Notes under the pieces: model-generated
Databases searched by the model: none
What the model was told of the DNA's origin: nothing
What the model saw: only the letters and a program-made list of their open reading frames with translations
Position numbers and translations under genes: made by a program
NCBI GenBank assembly: GCA_003488415.1
Contig: DNLQ01000023.1
Span: 1 to 8,700 of the forward strand
Reading direction: 5' to 3'
DNA length: 8,700 bases
Source of the DNA: Ruminococcus sp.
GTDB taxonomy: Bacteria > Bacillota > Clostridia > Oscillospirales > Ruminococcaceae
Shown: piece after piece, positions 1 through 6,366 of the stretch
Numbering within the stretch: the first letter of the stretch is position 1
How the letters are laid out: each line of letters opens with the position of its first letter

Positions 1-35
1 ATGATTCCGGCAATGCTGACGAAGCAACCGAATAA
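1..35 (+). CDS. C-terminal tail of an upstream gene (partial; possibly PilN-like)
   Basis: Reading from position 3 gives ten codons (DSGNADEATE) followed by TAA at 33-35. The acidic, hydrophilic tail, and a stop placed just before the ribosome binding site of the next gene, fit the end of a co-transcribed cistron. T4P loci usually carry pilM-pilN-pilO in that order, so a PilN-like protein is expected here, but that is inferred from position only. A second frame (from position 1) stays open to a TGA at 46-48 and cannot be excluded. Confidence 0.45.
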   Translation, partial: DSGNADEATE

Positions 36-53
36 TAAGGGAGGCTGAAGAAA

Positions 54-803
54 ATGAAACTTAACTACAGAGATAAAGTCGTACTGGGAATCCTGCTGGC
101 AATCGTTATACTGGTTGCTTCATTCGTCGGACTTGTCAAGCCCAAGATGGATGCTATCAAGGCTGATAAGCTCGTCCTTGCCCAGAAGGAAGAGGAACGG
201 GATCAGGTCCAGACCAAGATCGACGGCATCGTTCCTCTTACAAATGATATCAATGACATCTATGCAGAGACAAAGAAACTCACATCCGATTTTGTCAGCT
301 ATGACAAGATCCTCAGAACAAGCGACATAGACCAGTATATGCAGGAGTATGCAGACGAGAACAGTGTAATGATCACAAAGCTCGATCTCACAGAGCTGGC
401 TGAGGGTGCAGCTAACTACTACTACTTCACACCTACATATGTTGGTGAGTCAATGCTTGAGGCATCTGACCTTAACGGCAATGTAATGCAGAACGTTGAG
501 GAAGACAAGGCAGAGAGCACATCTCTCAACGAAAGAACAGTAGAACAGTCACTTCTTGCACGCTACGCTGTAAGCATTATCGGTAAGAAGGAGGGTGTAT
601 GGAGCTTCATGAAGGCTATTGAAGATCAGGATGAGACTGTTCTTATTGATTCTGTAAGGATCGCTGATTATACATTCGGCGAATTAAAGGATGAAAACGG
701 CAATACTATACAGGAAGCTGGAGAAGGCGAGTCGGCTGTAGATATGGTCATCTCCCTCTATTCAGTTTACGAGATGCAGAAGCCTAACACTGATGCAGAT
801 TGA
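54..803 (+). CDS. pilO: PilO-like type IV pilus inner-membrane assembly protein
   Basis: This 249-aa protein has the layout of PilO: a short basic cytoplasmic start, one transmembrane helix (about residues 9-28), a charged helical and probably coiled-coil stretch (about 30-80), then a globular extracytoplasmic domain. The last part (about 165-243) has the alternating pattern LARYAVSIIGKKEG..SFMKAIED, which resembles the ferredoxin-like domain of PilO (hydrophobic strand, Gly, helix with F-hydrophobic-x-x-I-E). In the family, PilO pairs with PilN to link cytoplasmic PilM and the motor to the pilus. The start is set by AAGGGAGG at 37-44, nine bases before ATG. It follows the upstream stop by 18 bases and lies 49 bases before the next gene, so it is probably in one operon. 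No PilP-like gene follows, which fits a monoderm cell. PilN and PilO share the same fold outline, so the exact name is less certain than the class. Confidence 0.8.
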   Translation: MKLNYRDKVVLGILLAIVILVASFVGLVKPKMDAIKADKLVLAQKEEERDQVQTKIDGIVPLTNDINDIYAETKKLTSDFVSYDKILRTSDIDQYMQEYADENSVMITKLDLTELAEGAANYYYFTPTYVGESMLEASDLNGNVMQNVEEDKAESTSLNERTVEQSLLARYAVSIIGKKEGVWSFMKAIEDQDETVLIDSVRIADYTFGELKDENGNTIQEAGEGESAVDMVISLYSVYEMQKPNTDAD

Positions 804-843
804 TTCTGATTTCTTCACTCCCGTTTACACAGTGCTGTAATTT

Positions 844-851
844 GAAAGGGG
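844..851 (+). promoter_or_regulatory. Ribosome binding site that decides the start of the large pilin-like gene
   Basis: GAAAGGGG ends one base before the ATG at 853 and ten bases before a second in-frame ATG at 862. A spacing of one base is too short for initiation, so translation probably starts at 862 (fourth codon of the longer frame), giving 955 rather than 958 residues. The leader then begins MNTPKNRKMKG. Confidence 0.6.
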
Positions 852-852
852 T

Positions 853-3729
853 ATGAAAAAAATGAACACTCCAAAGAATAGAAAAATGAAAGGCTCAGTA
901 CTGATGACTGTAGTATCAGTAATGGCACTGATGATACTGTTTCTGACGAGTACGCTTGTGCTGGCAAATGCAGCAAACAAGCGTGCCCACAGGTCATATT
1001 CATCGTCACAGGCTGAGTATACCGCACGAGCGGCGATCGAGGGCTTTACAAATGCTATGAGCCGGAATGCCGATATTACTGCGGCTGTACAGAACCTCGG
1101 CAGCAACGGCAATCCCAATGTTATCCATCCCCAGGTAGTTATCGCTGATAAGTCGCTTGGAAGGATCGGAACATATGATGCTGCAGGCAAGTTCGTTGAG
1201 AACAACCAGCTCACAGTCGAAAAGCTCACCGACGAGGTATGGGCGTTCGGCGATAACGACAACAACGGTACAAATGAATGGTTTAAGGTCGACAGAGTAA
1301 AAGTCAGCGCTACAGTAAGAGTCGGCAAGGAAGTCAAGACAGTTGCCGCTTATATCAATAAGCTGCCTGCAAGTGCAGGAACAAGCTCAGGCGGTGCTCT
1401 GAGAGGACTCCAGACAGCCGGCGGAAATGCTACCACCAGTACAGGCGGTAACTATACCGGCGCTCTTGCACTCGGACTTAAAGCGGATGGTTCTGATCTG
1501 TTCGGAATCACCAATACATCTTACATCGACAGCGATTTCAACTTCATAAACGGTTCATTCGCTACCTGCGCAAACATCCATTTCAACATGGACAGCGCAA
1601 AATCAAGCAAGACTGTTCTGGATACAAGCGTAACACCGCCTGTTATCACTCAGAAGAGCATTGCATCAGGCTCAGTATTCACAAATAACCTTATCATGCC
1701 TGATAACCCGCTTCAGGTACACGTAAATTATCCTGCTGCACCATTTGCTACAGGATATACACAGAAGGATGTACCCTATCTCTTTGTTGACGGCGTTCTC
1801 TTCAAGCGCTCATCAACTCTGAACTTTATCAGCGGTACAAAAGCTCCCTTCAACCTCTATGCAGGTACAGCATGGCTCAGCGATCAGGTAACTATCAGCA
1901 TGGATGCTGATATGTACCTTATGGATCCTCCTGCAAGTACAAATCCTTCACCTACAGATGTAGACCTTTACTACTATCCCGATCCTAACGCCCCTGTAAA
2001 GACTGCCTTTACGACCGGCAATATACCCAAGCACCAGGCTCCGAAGGCTGACGGTACTCCGGGTACAGAGGAATGCGGATACGTGACAAGAGGAAAGAAC
2101 GTTGTAGGCGGAACAGGTACATCTAATCTTTACGGCTGGGAGAACTCAGTTGTAAACAAGATAGATCCCTCCTCATTCCAGTCCTACGGCGGCAACATCT
2201 ACTGCAACGGAGATCTTGAGCTTCAGAATATCCAGGTAAACGGCGATGTACGTGTAATGGGCAACGCTATTATCCATTCAAGCGTAAAGATCCAGGGCGA
2301 CCTTGTTGTAAAGGGAACTCTGACTATTGACGGCAACTCAAACCAGATCGTAAGAGGAAACATCTACAATGATGCTTCTACTATCGGCGGCGGCGGTTCT
2401 ATCTCAGGACTGAAGGCCGGATACAGCTTTAAGCCCAATTACGTTTACACAAACCCCGAGGTGGCTGTAACACCTCTCATGCCTGTTAAGCAGGATCACG
2501 ATCCGTGGCACTGGGAGATCACACTCCCCGACGGTACAGTTCTCGACAGAGTATGGGACCAGACTCCTCTTTATGCTGTTGATCCCGCACTCGGTCTCGG
2601 CGACTACATTGATTACAAGCCTTACTACAAGGTAAATTACGATGGTACAGTTTCTACTGATATAGTAACTACTTCCACAACAAAGTATAAGTCAGATGCC
2701 AGCGGAAATATGACCAATGTTGAAACTAACGAGGATTACACCTACTTCAACGGTGCAGGTGCTGAGGTAGCAGCCGGCGATGCATATGCAACTGTTACCG
2801 GCGCTCAGCCTTACGCAGCATACGGTAAGGAAGCATATCCTGACGATATGAAGCGTGAGGTCATCTACACAGGAAGCGACGAATCCAAGAGAATAATCAA
2901 GACTCTTGATGAAGCTCAGTTCGATATCGGATACGATCCTGTAGCAGGTGAGTTCGGCACTGAGTACAGCACTGCTCTTCCCTCAAACAATGACGGTTCA
3001 GCAAGAACAGTTACTTCATGGACAACAGACAGAACAGCTTCATCTGTTCCCGGCTGCGCATGGGAATTAGCCATGACTGAGGACAACGCATACAAGATCG
3101 ACACAAACATGACGGACGGTACAGTTCTCCTCAAGCCCGAGGGCAACTGCTGGCTGGTTCTCGGAAACGGCGATATGACAACCGGTATCAGGATCGGTAC
3201 CACAGATGCAAACGGCAATATCATCGTTGATGATTCTCACGGTACTGTAAATATCCTTATCAACGGCAGAGTCGAGATGAAGAACGGACAGATCATCACA
3301 ACAGAATTCTATAACAGATTCAATGATGCTACAAATCCGAACCATAACAGGATCTACGAGGATGATAAGGTAGGTATCACAGTATACGGTGCGGCTGATG
3401 ACGTTGCCGGTTCAAAGGTAAGTCACAGTAAGCTCGTATATGCAAACCAGTCTGTAGTGACTGCTACAGGTAAGGCACCTTATATGTCGATCGATGGTTA
3501 TCTGTCAAGCGGCAGATACGGCGGTATAGAGTACTATGACAAGTCAGGCACTCTTATCCAGCCTTCACTTTCTCCTCACTGGATCGGCGGCTGTCTCGTA
3601 GATTCTATCTCAGATGCGTTCAATAACTTCACTCTCGCATTCGTTGAGAGCGGATCAGGCGGACCTTCCGGCGGTACATTCTCTACAGGCTTAGGCTTAT
3701 TCCAGTATGCTTACCTGGATGCTAACTAA
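853..3729 (+). CDS. Very large PilX/GspK-style pilin-like protein with beta-helix segments; candidate pilus-tip adhesin
   Basis: The longest frame is 958 aa (numbering here from ATG 853; ATG 862 is the better start). The N-terminus is a class III prepilin leader: basic residues to K13-G14, then a hydrophobic helix (about 15-38) that would be both membrane anchor and pilus-core helix. Processing is expected after G14. Residue +5 of the mature protein is Thr19 instead of Glu, as in GspK/PilX-type pilins. The rest is far larger than an ordinary minor pilin. Residues about 446-507 form short strand-turn units (GDLELQN, GDVRVMG, GDLVVKG, GTLTIDG, NQIVRGN) resembling bactofilin or right-handed beta-helix rungs. 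Residues about 797-933 show another strand-rich region resembling the beta-helix domain common at the C-terminus of PilX-like proteins of Gram-positive bacteria. Six cysteines (239, 408, 451, 735, 766, 914) could form disulfides. The sequence is rich in Gly, Asn, Thr, Tyr and Asp, typical of an exported surface protein. It lies 49 bases after pilO and 13 bases before a minor pilin. A tip or adhesive role is inferred; I recognise no ligand-binding domain. Confidence 0.8.
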   Translation: MKKMNTPKNRKMKGSVLMTVVSVMALMILFLTSTLVLANAANKRAHRSYSSSQAEYTARAAIEGFTNAMSRNADITAAVQNLGSNGNPNVIHPQVVIADKSLGRIGTYDAAGKFVENNQLTVEKLTDEVWAFGDNDNNGTNEWFKVDRVKVSATVRVGKEVKTVAAYINKLPASAGTSSGGALRGLQTAGGNATTSTGGNYTGALALGLKADGSDLFGITNTSYIDSDFNFINGSFATCANIHFNMDSAKSSKTVLDTSVTPPVITQKSIASGSVFTNNLIMPDNPLQVHVNYPAAPFATGYTQKDVPYLFVDGVLFKRSSTLNFISGTKAPFNLYAGTAWLSDQVTISMDADMYLMDPPASTNPSPTDVDLYYYPDPNAPVKTAFTTGNIPKHQAPKADGTPGTEECGYVTRGKNVVGGTGTSNLYGWENSVVNKIDPSSFQSYGGNIYCNGDLELQNIQVNGDVRVMGNAIIHSSVKIQGDLVVKGTLTIDGNSNQIVRGNIYNDASTIGGGGSISGLKAGYSFKPNYVYTNPEVAVTPLMPVKQDHDPWHWEITLPDGTVLDRVWDQTPLYAVDPALGLGDYIDYKPYYKVNYDGTVSTDIVTTSTTKYKSDASGNMTNVETNEDYTYFNGAGAEVAAGDAYATVTGAQPYAAYGKEAYPDDMKREVIYTGSDESKRIIKTLDEAQFDIGYDPVAGEFGTEYSTALPSNNDGSARTVTSWTTDRTASSVPGCAWELAMTEDNAYKIDTNMTDGTVLLKPEGNCWLVLGNGDMTTGIRIGTTDANGNIIVDDSHGTVNILINGRVEMKNGQIITTEFYNRFNDATNPNHNRIYEDDKVGITVYGAADDVAGSKVSHSKLVYANQSVVTATGKAPYMSIDGYLSSGRYGGIEYYDKSGTLIQPSLSPHWIGGCLVDSISDAFNNFTLAFVESGSGGPSGGTFSTGLGLFQYAYLDAN

Positions 3730-3742
3730 GGAGGCGTGATCA

Positions 3743-4261
3743 ATGAAAAAGAATAAAAGAAAACTGAAGGGCATGACTCTGGTTGAAATGATCATATCTC
3801 TTGCTATATTCGCAATAATGGGTGCTGTGCTCGTAATGGTAGGTATGCACGTTGACAATACAACCAGGGCAACAACAACTCTCAAGGGCAACATTGCTCT
3901 TGAGAGCCCATACGCAGCAAACAGGGAAAAGACCTACAATGATGCAGCCGGCGTTCCGGCGACACTTCCCAAGACTGACGAGGACGTGATCGTTGACTGT
4001 GCAGGCATCTCAGGCGACTACATACAGTATGTTACCAATGCCAGCGGTCAGTACGTTACTGAGGCAGGCGGACATCTGAAGTCCACACAGATACACTACA
4101 ACAACCCCACCTGCACAATGGTAGCTGATAAGTACCAGACCAAGGATATAGCAGATAATCTTCTGCCCAGCAGAGATCACGGTGATCTTAACTTCCAGTT
4201 CCTTGAGATACAGGAAGTGACAGTTCCGGCTTCAGCCGGTCCTACAGCTGCTACTACATGA
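3743..4261 (+). CDS. Minor prepilin with canonical Glu+5 leader (172 aa)
   Basis: The N-terminus is a class III prepilin signal: a basic leader ending K9-G10, then M11-T-L-V-E15 and a hydrophobic helix to about residue 33. Cleavage is expected after G10, with N-methylation of the new Met; Glu15 is position +5, needed for registry in the pilus core. The small C-terminal domain carries two cysteines (86 and 124), which could form a disulfide. It ends in a short Pro/Ala/Thr-rich tail (VPASAGPTAATT). The ribosome binding site TAAGGAGG at 3727-3734 overlaps the stop codon of the preceding gene and lies eight bases before ATG, so the two are probably translationally coupled. It is a minor pilin by context (set between two other pilin-like genes); whether it matches PilV, PilE/GspH or another slot cannot be told. 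Confidence 0.85.
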   Translation: MKKNKRKLKGMTLVEMIISLAIFAIMGAVLVMVGMHVDNTTRATTTLKGNIALESPYAANREKTYNDAAGVPATLPKTDEDVIVDCAGISGDYIQYVTNASGQYVTEAGGHLKSTQIHYNNPTCTMVADKYQTKDIADNLLPSRDHGDLNFQFLEIQEVTVPASAGPTAATT

Positions 4262-4279
4262 TAGGAGGCGCTGGATAAA

Positions 4280-5311
4280 ATGGATATGAAAAGAACCCGC
4301 AAGGGCTTTACACTGATCGAGCTTCTGGTAGTTATGGCGATCTTCTCCATTCTCCTGGTAGGCGTTATCCGTGTTGCAAGCCCCGTAGACAATATGTATA
4401 AGTCTACATCATTATCAGAAAAGACATACAATATGTCGAACAACATCGACGTATACATCAACTCAAAGCTGGAGTACGCTGAGGGATGCTGGGTATATAC
4501 CAGCGATAAGCTCGCAAACGGCGGTTCAAATGACGATCTCCTCGCAGTAGTGAACGAGTACAAGGATCATTTTTACAAGTATGCAGTGGTTTACAACGCC
4601 GCTGCAGGTGCGCCTACAGTTGCAAAGGGCAACATCTACATCATGCGCCTTGTAAACAATGATGCAAACGGCTCGGGAATAGATCCGGGACAGATAACGC
4701 TCAGAAAGATCGATTTCACAGCAGAAACAGAGAGCGCTGTCAATCCTGTATCAGCACTCCCTGCGGAAGAGACACAGCTCAACCCCACATACTTCACAGG
4801 CAGTGATGCACAGTATAATATCGCTTATGCGCTTGGTAAGAGCAATGTGATAAAGGCTTCTACATCCCTTGATTCACTCTACAGCTTCAATGCCCTGAGA
4901 GCAGACTACCTTGACGGCAACAAGGGCATTTCAAGTTTCAGAGATCTGGCAGTTACAGTCGGTATCGAGAAGAAACCCAACTCCACTGAGACCGCAAACG
5001 GAGTTACTCAGTTTATGAGCAATACGAATGATCCTTCGAATGTTCATAACTTCAGAGCGTTCAAGTCTCCCAACTCCATTTCAGTGATCGGCATCCCGCT
5101 TATGAATATCGGCTTCACAAACGGAAAAGCAAGCCCCCACTACTACAATATGCCTTCTCCTACTCCCGGAGGAACTTCAACTATAAAGATCTCCGACGGA
5201 AAGCAGCTTGTAGCTCCTACTGCGTACAAGGATACAAATACTTCAACCGATATGAACTTTGAAAACGATATCTACTTCATCTTCTCCTACGCAGATGAAC
5301 TCCATTCATAA
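4280..5311 (+). CDS. Minor prepilin, PilW/GspJ-like size class (343 aa)
   Basis: This protein starts with a textbook class III prepilin leader: MDMKRTRKG ending at G9, then F10-T-L-I-E14-L-L and a hydrophobic helix to about residue 30. PilD would cut after G9 and methylate Phe10; Glu14 is position +5. The remaining 300 or so residues are hydrophilic, with a helical stretch followed by a strand-rich Asn/Ser/Thr-rich domain. At 343 aa it is larger than most minor pilins and closest in size to PilW/GspJ-type members, but I see no signature fixing that assignment. AGGAGG at 4263-4268 lies 11 bases before ATG 4280; a second in-frame ATG at 4286 is also possible and would not change the mature protein. 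It begins 18 bases after the preceding stop and is the last gene before the terminator. It has a single visible cysteine (70). Confidence 0.85.
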   Translation: MDMKRTRKGFTLIELLVVMAIFSILLVGVIRVASPVDNMYKSTSLSEKTYNMSNNIDVYINSKLEYAEGCWVYTSDKLANGGSNDDLLAVVNEYKDHFYKYAVVYNAAAGAPTVAKGNIYIMRLVNNDANGSGIDPGQITLRKIDFTAETESAVNPVSALPAEETQLNPTYFTGSDAQYNIAYALGKSNVIKASTSLDSLYSFNALRADYLDGNKGISSFRDLAVTVGIEKKPNSTETANGVTQFMSNTNDPSNVHNFRAFKSPNSISVIGIPLMNIGFTNGKASPHYYNMPSPTPGGTSTIKISDGKQLVAPTAYKDTNTSTDMNFENDIYFIFSYADELHS

Positions 5312-5314
5312 TAC

Positions 5315-5362
5315 AAAAAAGACAGGCAGCAGTTTTTCGCTGCTGCCTGTACTTCTTTTTTT
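5315..5362. terminator. Bidirectional Rho-independent terminator between the minor pilin gene and pilD
   Basis: An 11-bp perfect stem (ACAGGCAGCAG at 5322-5332 pairing with CTGCTGCCTGT at 5340-5350) encloses a 7-base loop. It is flanked by an A-run on the left (5315-5320) and a T-run on the right (5356-5362). Read rightward it ends the pilin operon four bases after its stop codon. Read leftward it gives a T-run after the hairpin and ends pilD. Confidence 0.93.
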
Positions 5363-5366
5363 GACC

Positions 5367-6239
5367 TTACACCTGACCGATACCGGATACCATGTCAATG
5401 TACCACTGTGCGATACCGTTTCCCCAGAGCGCTCCGGCGGCAATACCGATGGCAAGGAACGGTCCGAACGGCATTACCACCTCGTCGTCAGATGTGTGTC
5501 TGATGATAAGTCCAACTACGGCTCCGGTAATTATGCCGATGAAAGCTGAAACGATAATAGCTTGTGTTCCGAGAAGTGCTCCGGCAGCAAGCATCAGGTA
5601 AGTATCTCCCTGCTCGATACCACGGAAGTCCTCACCGTACTTCTTTCTTATGAAAGGACGGCTGATCTCTCCGATAAGGAAGAAGGGAACACTGATGACC
5701 AGTGCGCCGATGACACGATGCTTCAGCTCCACCCTGTCAGTGAATATGGCAGCGGGGATAGCAAGCAGGAATATAAGTCCTACGATCACCATGTCGATCT
5801 CCTTGGTGTCCCAGTCCATGAAGGCTACCACCACGAGCAGAGACATAAGAACGCAGGTTATTATGGCTTCAGCATTGATGTCCAGTACAGCGAACGTAAG
5901 TACATAAAGCAGTCCGTTCAGGGACTCAACAATTGGATATCTCGGAGAGATCGGCGCCTTGCAGTTGTGGCACTTTCCACGCAGAGCAAGCCAGCTGAAT
6001 ACGGGGATCAGGTCGATAGGTCTGATCTTTGCACCGCACGTCATACAGTGTGACGCCTTCTCCTTGTCCTCCTTGCTCCTGCCGAAACCCAGCACGGACT
6101 CGTTCCGTGGAAGGCGGAGAATGACTACGTTCAGAAAGCTGCCTATGCAGATGCCAAAGAGAAATACGATGGTGTAAACCATTATTTTGAATGGAAGCTC
6201 CGTAAATTCAGCATGGAGCATATTTTCAAATTCAAACAT
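5367..6239 (-). CDS. pilD: Type IV prepilin peptidase / N-methyltransferase PilD
   Basis: This 290-aa integral membrane protein matches the PilD/GspO family. It has a first membrane helix with the family pattern GSFLNVVILRLPR (33-45), a cytoplasmic loop with two CxxC pairs (C65/C68 and C90/C93) that would bind zinc, and the signature SPRYPIVE (98-105). Several further hydrophobic helices follow, ending in the common MPFGPFL segment. PilD cuts prepilin leaders after Gly and methylates the new N-terminus, so it should process the three pilin-like proteins encoded nearby. Candidate catalytic aspartates are D142 or D144 (helix end, FMDWDTKEID) and D212 (EQGD). Both motifs deviate from the usual IDxxxxxIPD and GxGD forms, though the aspartates remain. 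The start is fixed by AAAAGGAGGG at 6247-6256 (minus strand), seven bases before ATG. It is convergent with the pilin operon and divergent from pilB. Confidence 0.95.
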   Translation of the reverse strand: MFEFENMLHAEFTELPFKIMVYTIVFLFGICIGSFLNVVILRLPRNESVLGFGRSKEDKEKASHCMTCGAKIRPIDLIPVFSWLALRGKCHNCKAPISPRYPIVESLNGLLYVLTFAVLDINAEAIITCVLMSLLVVVAFMDWDTKEIDMVIVGLIFLLAIPAAIFTDRVELKHRVIGALVISVPFFLIGEISRPFIRKKYGEDFRGIEQGDTYLMLAAGALLGTQAIIVSAFIGIITGAVVGLIIRHTSDDEVVMPFGPFLAIGIAAGALWGNGIAQWYIDMVSGIGQV

Positions 6240-6280
6240 GGATTTACCCTCCTTTTCTTAATATAAATGAACATAAATAT

Positions 6281-6308
6281 ATTATAACATATTTTATGGA
6301 AATTTCAA
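6281..6308 (-). promoter_or_regulatory. Promoter for pilD (sigma-A type)
   Basis: On the minus strand a -35 box TTGAAA (6308-6303), a 16-base spacer and a perfect TATAAT -10 box (6286-6281) precede pilD. The -10 is extended by TG one base upstream (TGTTATAAT). Transcription would begin near 6274, giving a leader of about 35 bases that includes the AGGAGG site. Confidence 0.75.
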
Positions 6309-6315
6309 GTATAAT
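6287..6315 (+). promoter_or_regulatory. Probable promoter for pilB-pilT
   Basis: A perfect TATAAT lies at 6310-6315, about 50 bases before the pilB start. At the expected distance upstream (6287-6292) the sequence is ACATAT, a poor -35 match, so this promoter may be weak or need an activator. It overlaps the pilD promoter running the other way. Confidence 0.5.
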
Positions 6316-6321
6316 TTGTGA

Positions 6322-6341
6322 GTACGCAATATTTTGCGTGC
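6322..6341. repeat. Inverted repeat at the start of the pilB leader
   Basis: ACGCAA (6324-6329) and TTGCGT (6334-6339) form a perfect 6-bp dyad around TATT. As RNA the stem could extend to 8 pairs with one G-U (6322-6341). It sits immediately after the -10 box, so it could be an operator or a hairpin at the 5' end of the transcript. Confidence 0.5.
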
Positions 6342-6366
6342 CACGGAAAATAGCGGAGGTTAGTAT

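Noticed and set aside
824..841. Possible promoter (TTTACA, TGTAAT) and short dyad (TTACA-CAGTGC-TGTAA) between pilO and the large pilin gene
   Set aside because: The two boxes are only six bases apart, far from the 16-18 needed, and the dyad has only 5-bp arms with no T-run, so neither a promoter nor a terminator is supported.
825..1337. 170-codon minus-strand open frame over the start of the large pilin gene
   Set aside because: It is antisense to a well-supported prepilin leader and helix, has no convincing ribosome binding site, and its Ser/Leu/Pro-rich composition is typical of a shadow frame.
5562..6053. 163-codon plus-strand open frame inside pilD
   Set aside because: It lies wholly antisense to pilD, whose CxxC pairs and membrane helices are clear, and its product shows no recognisable feature.
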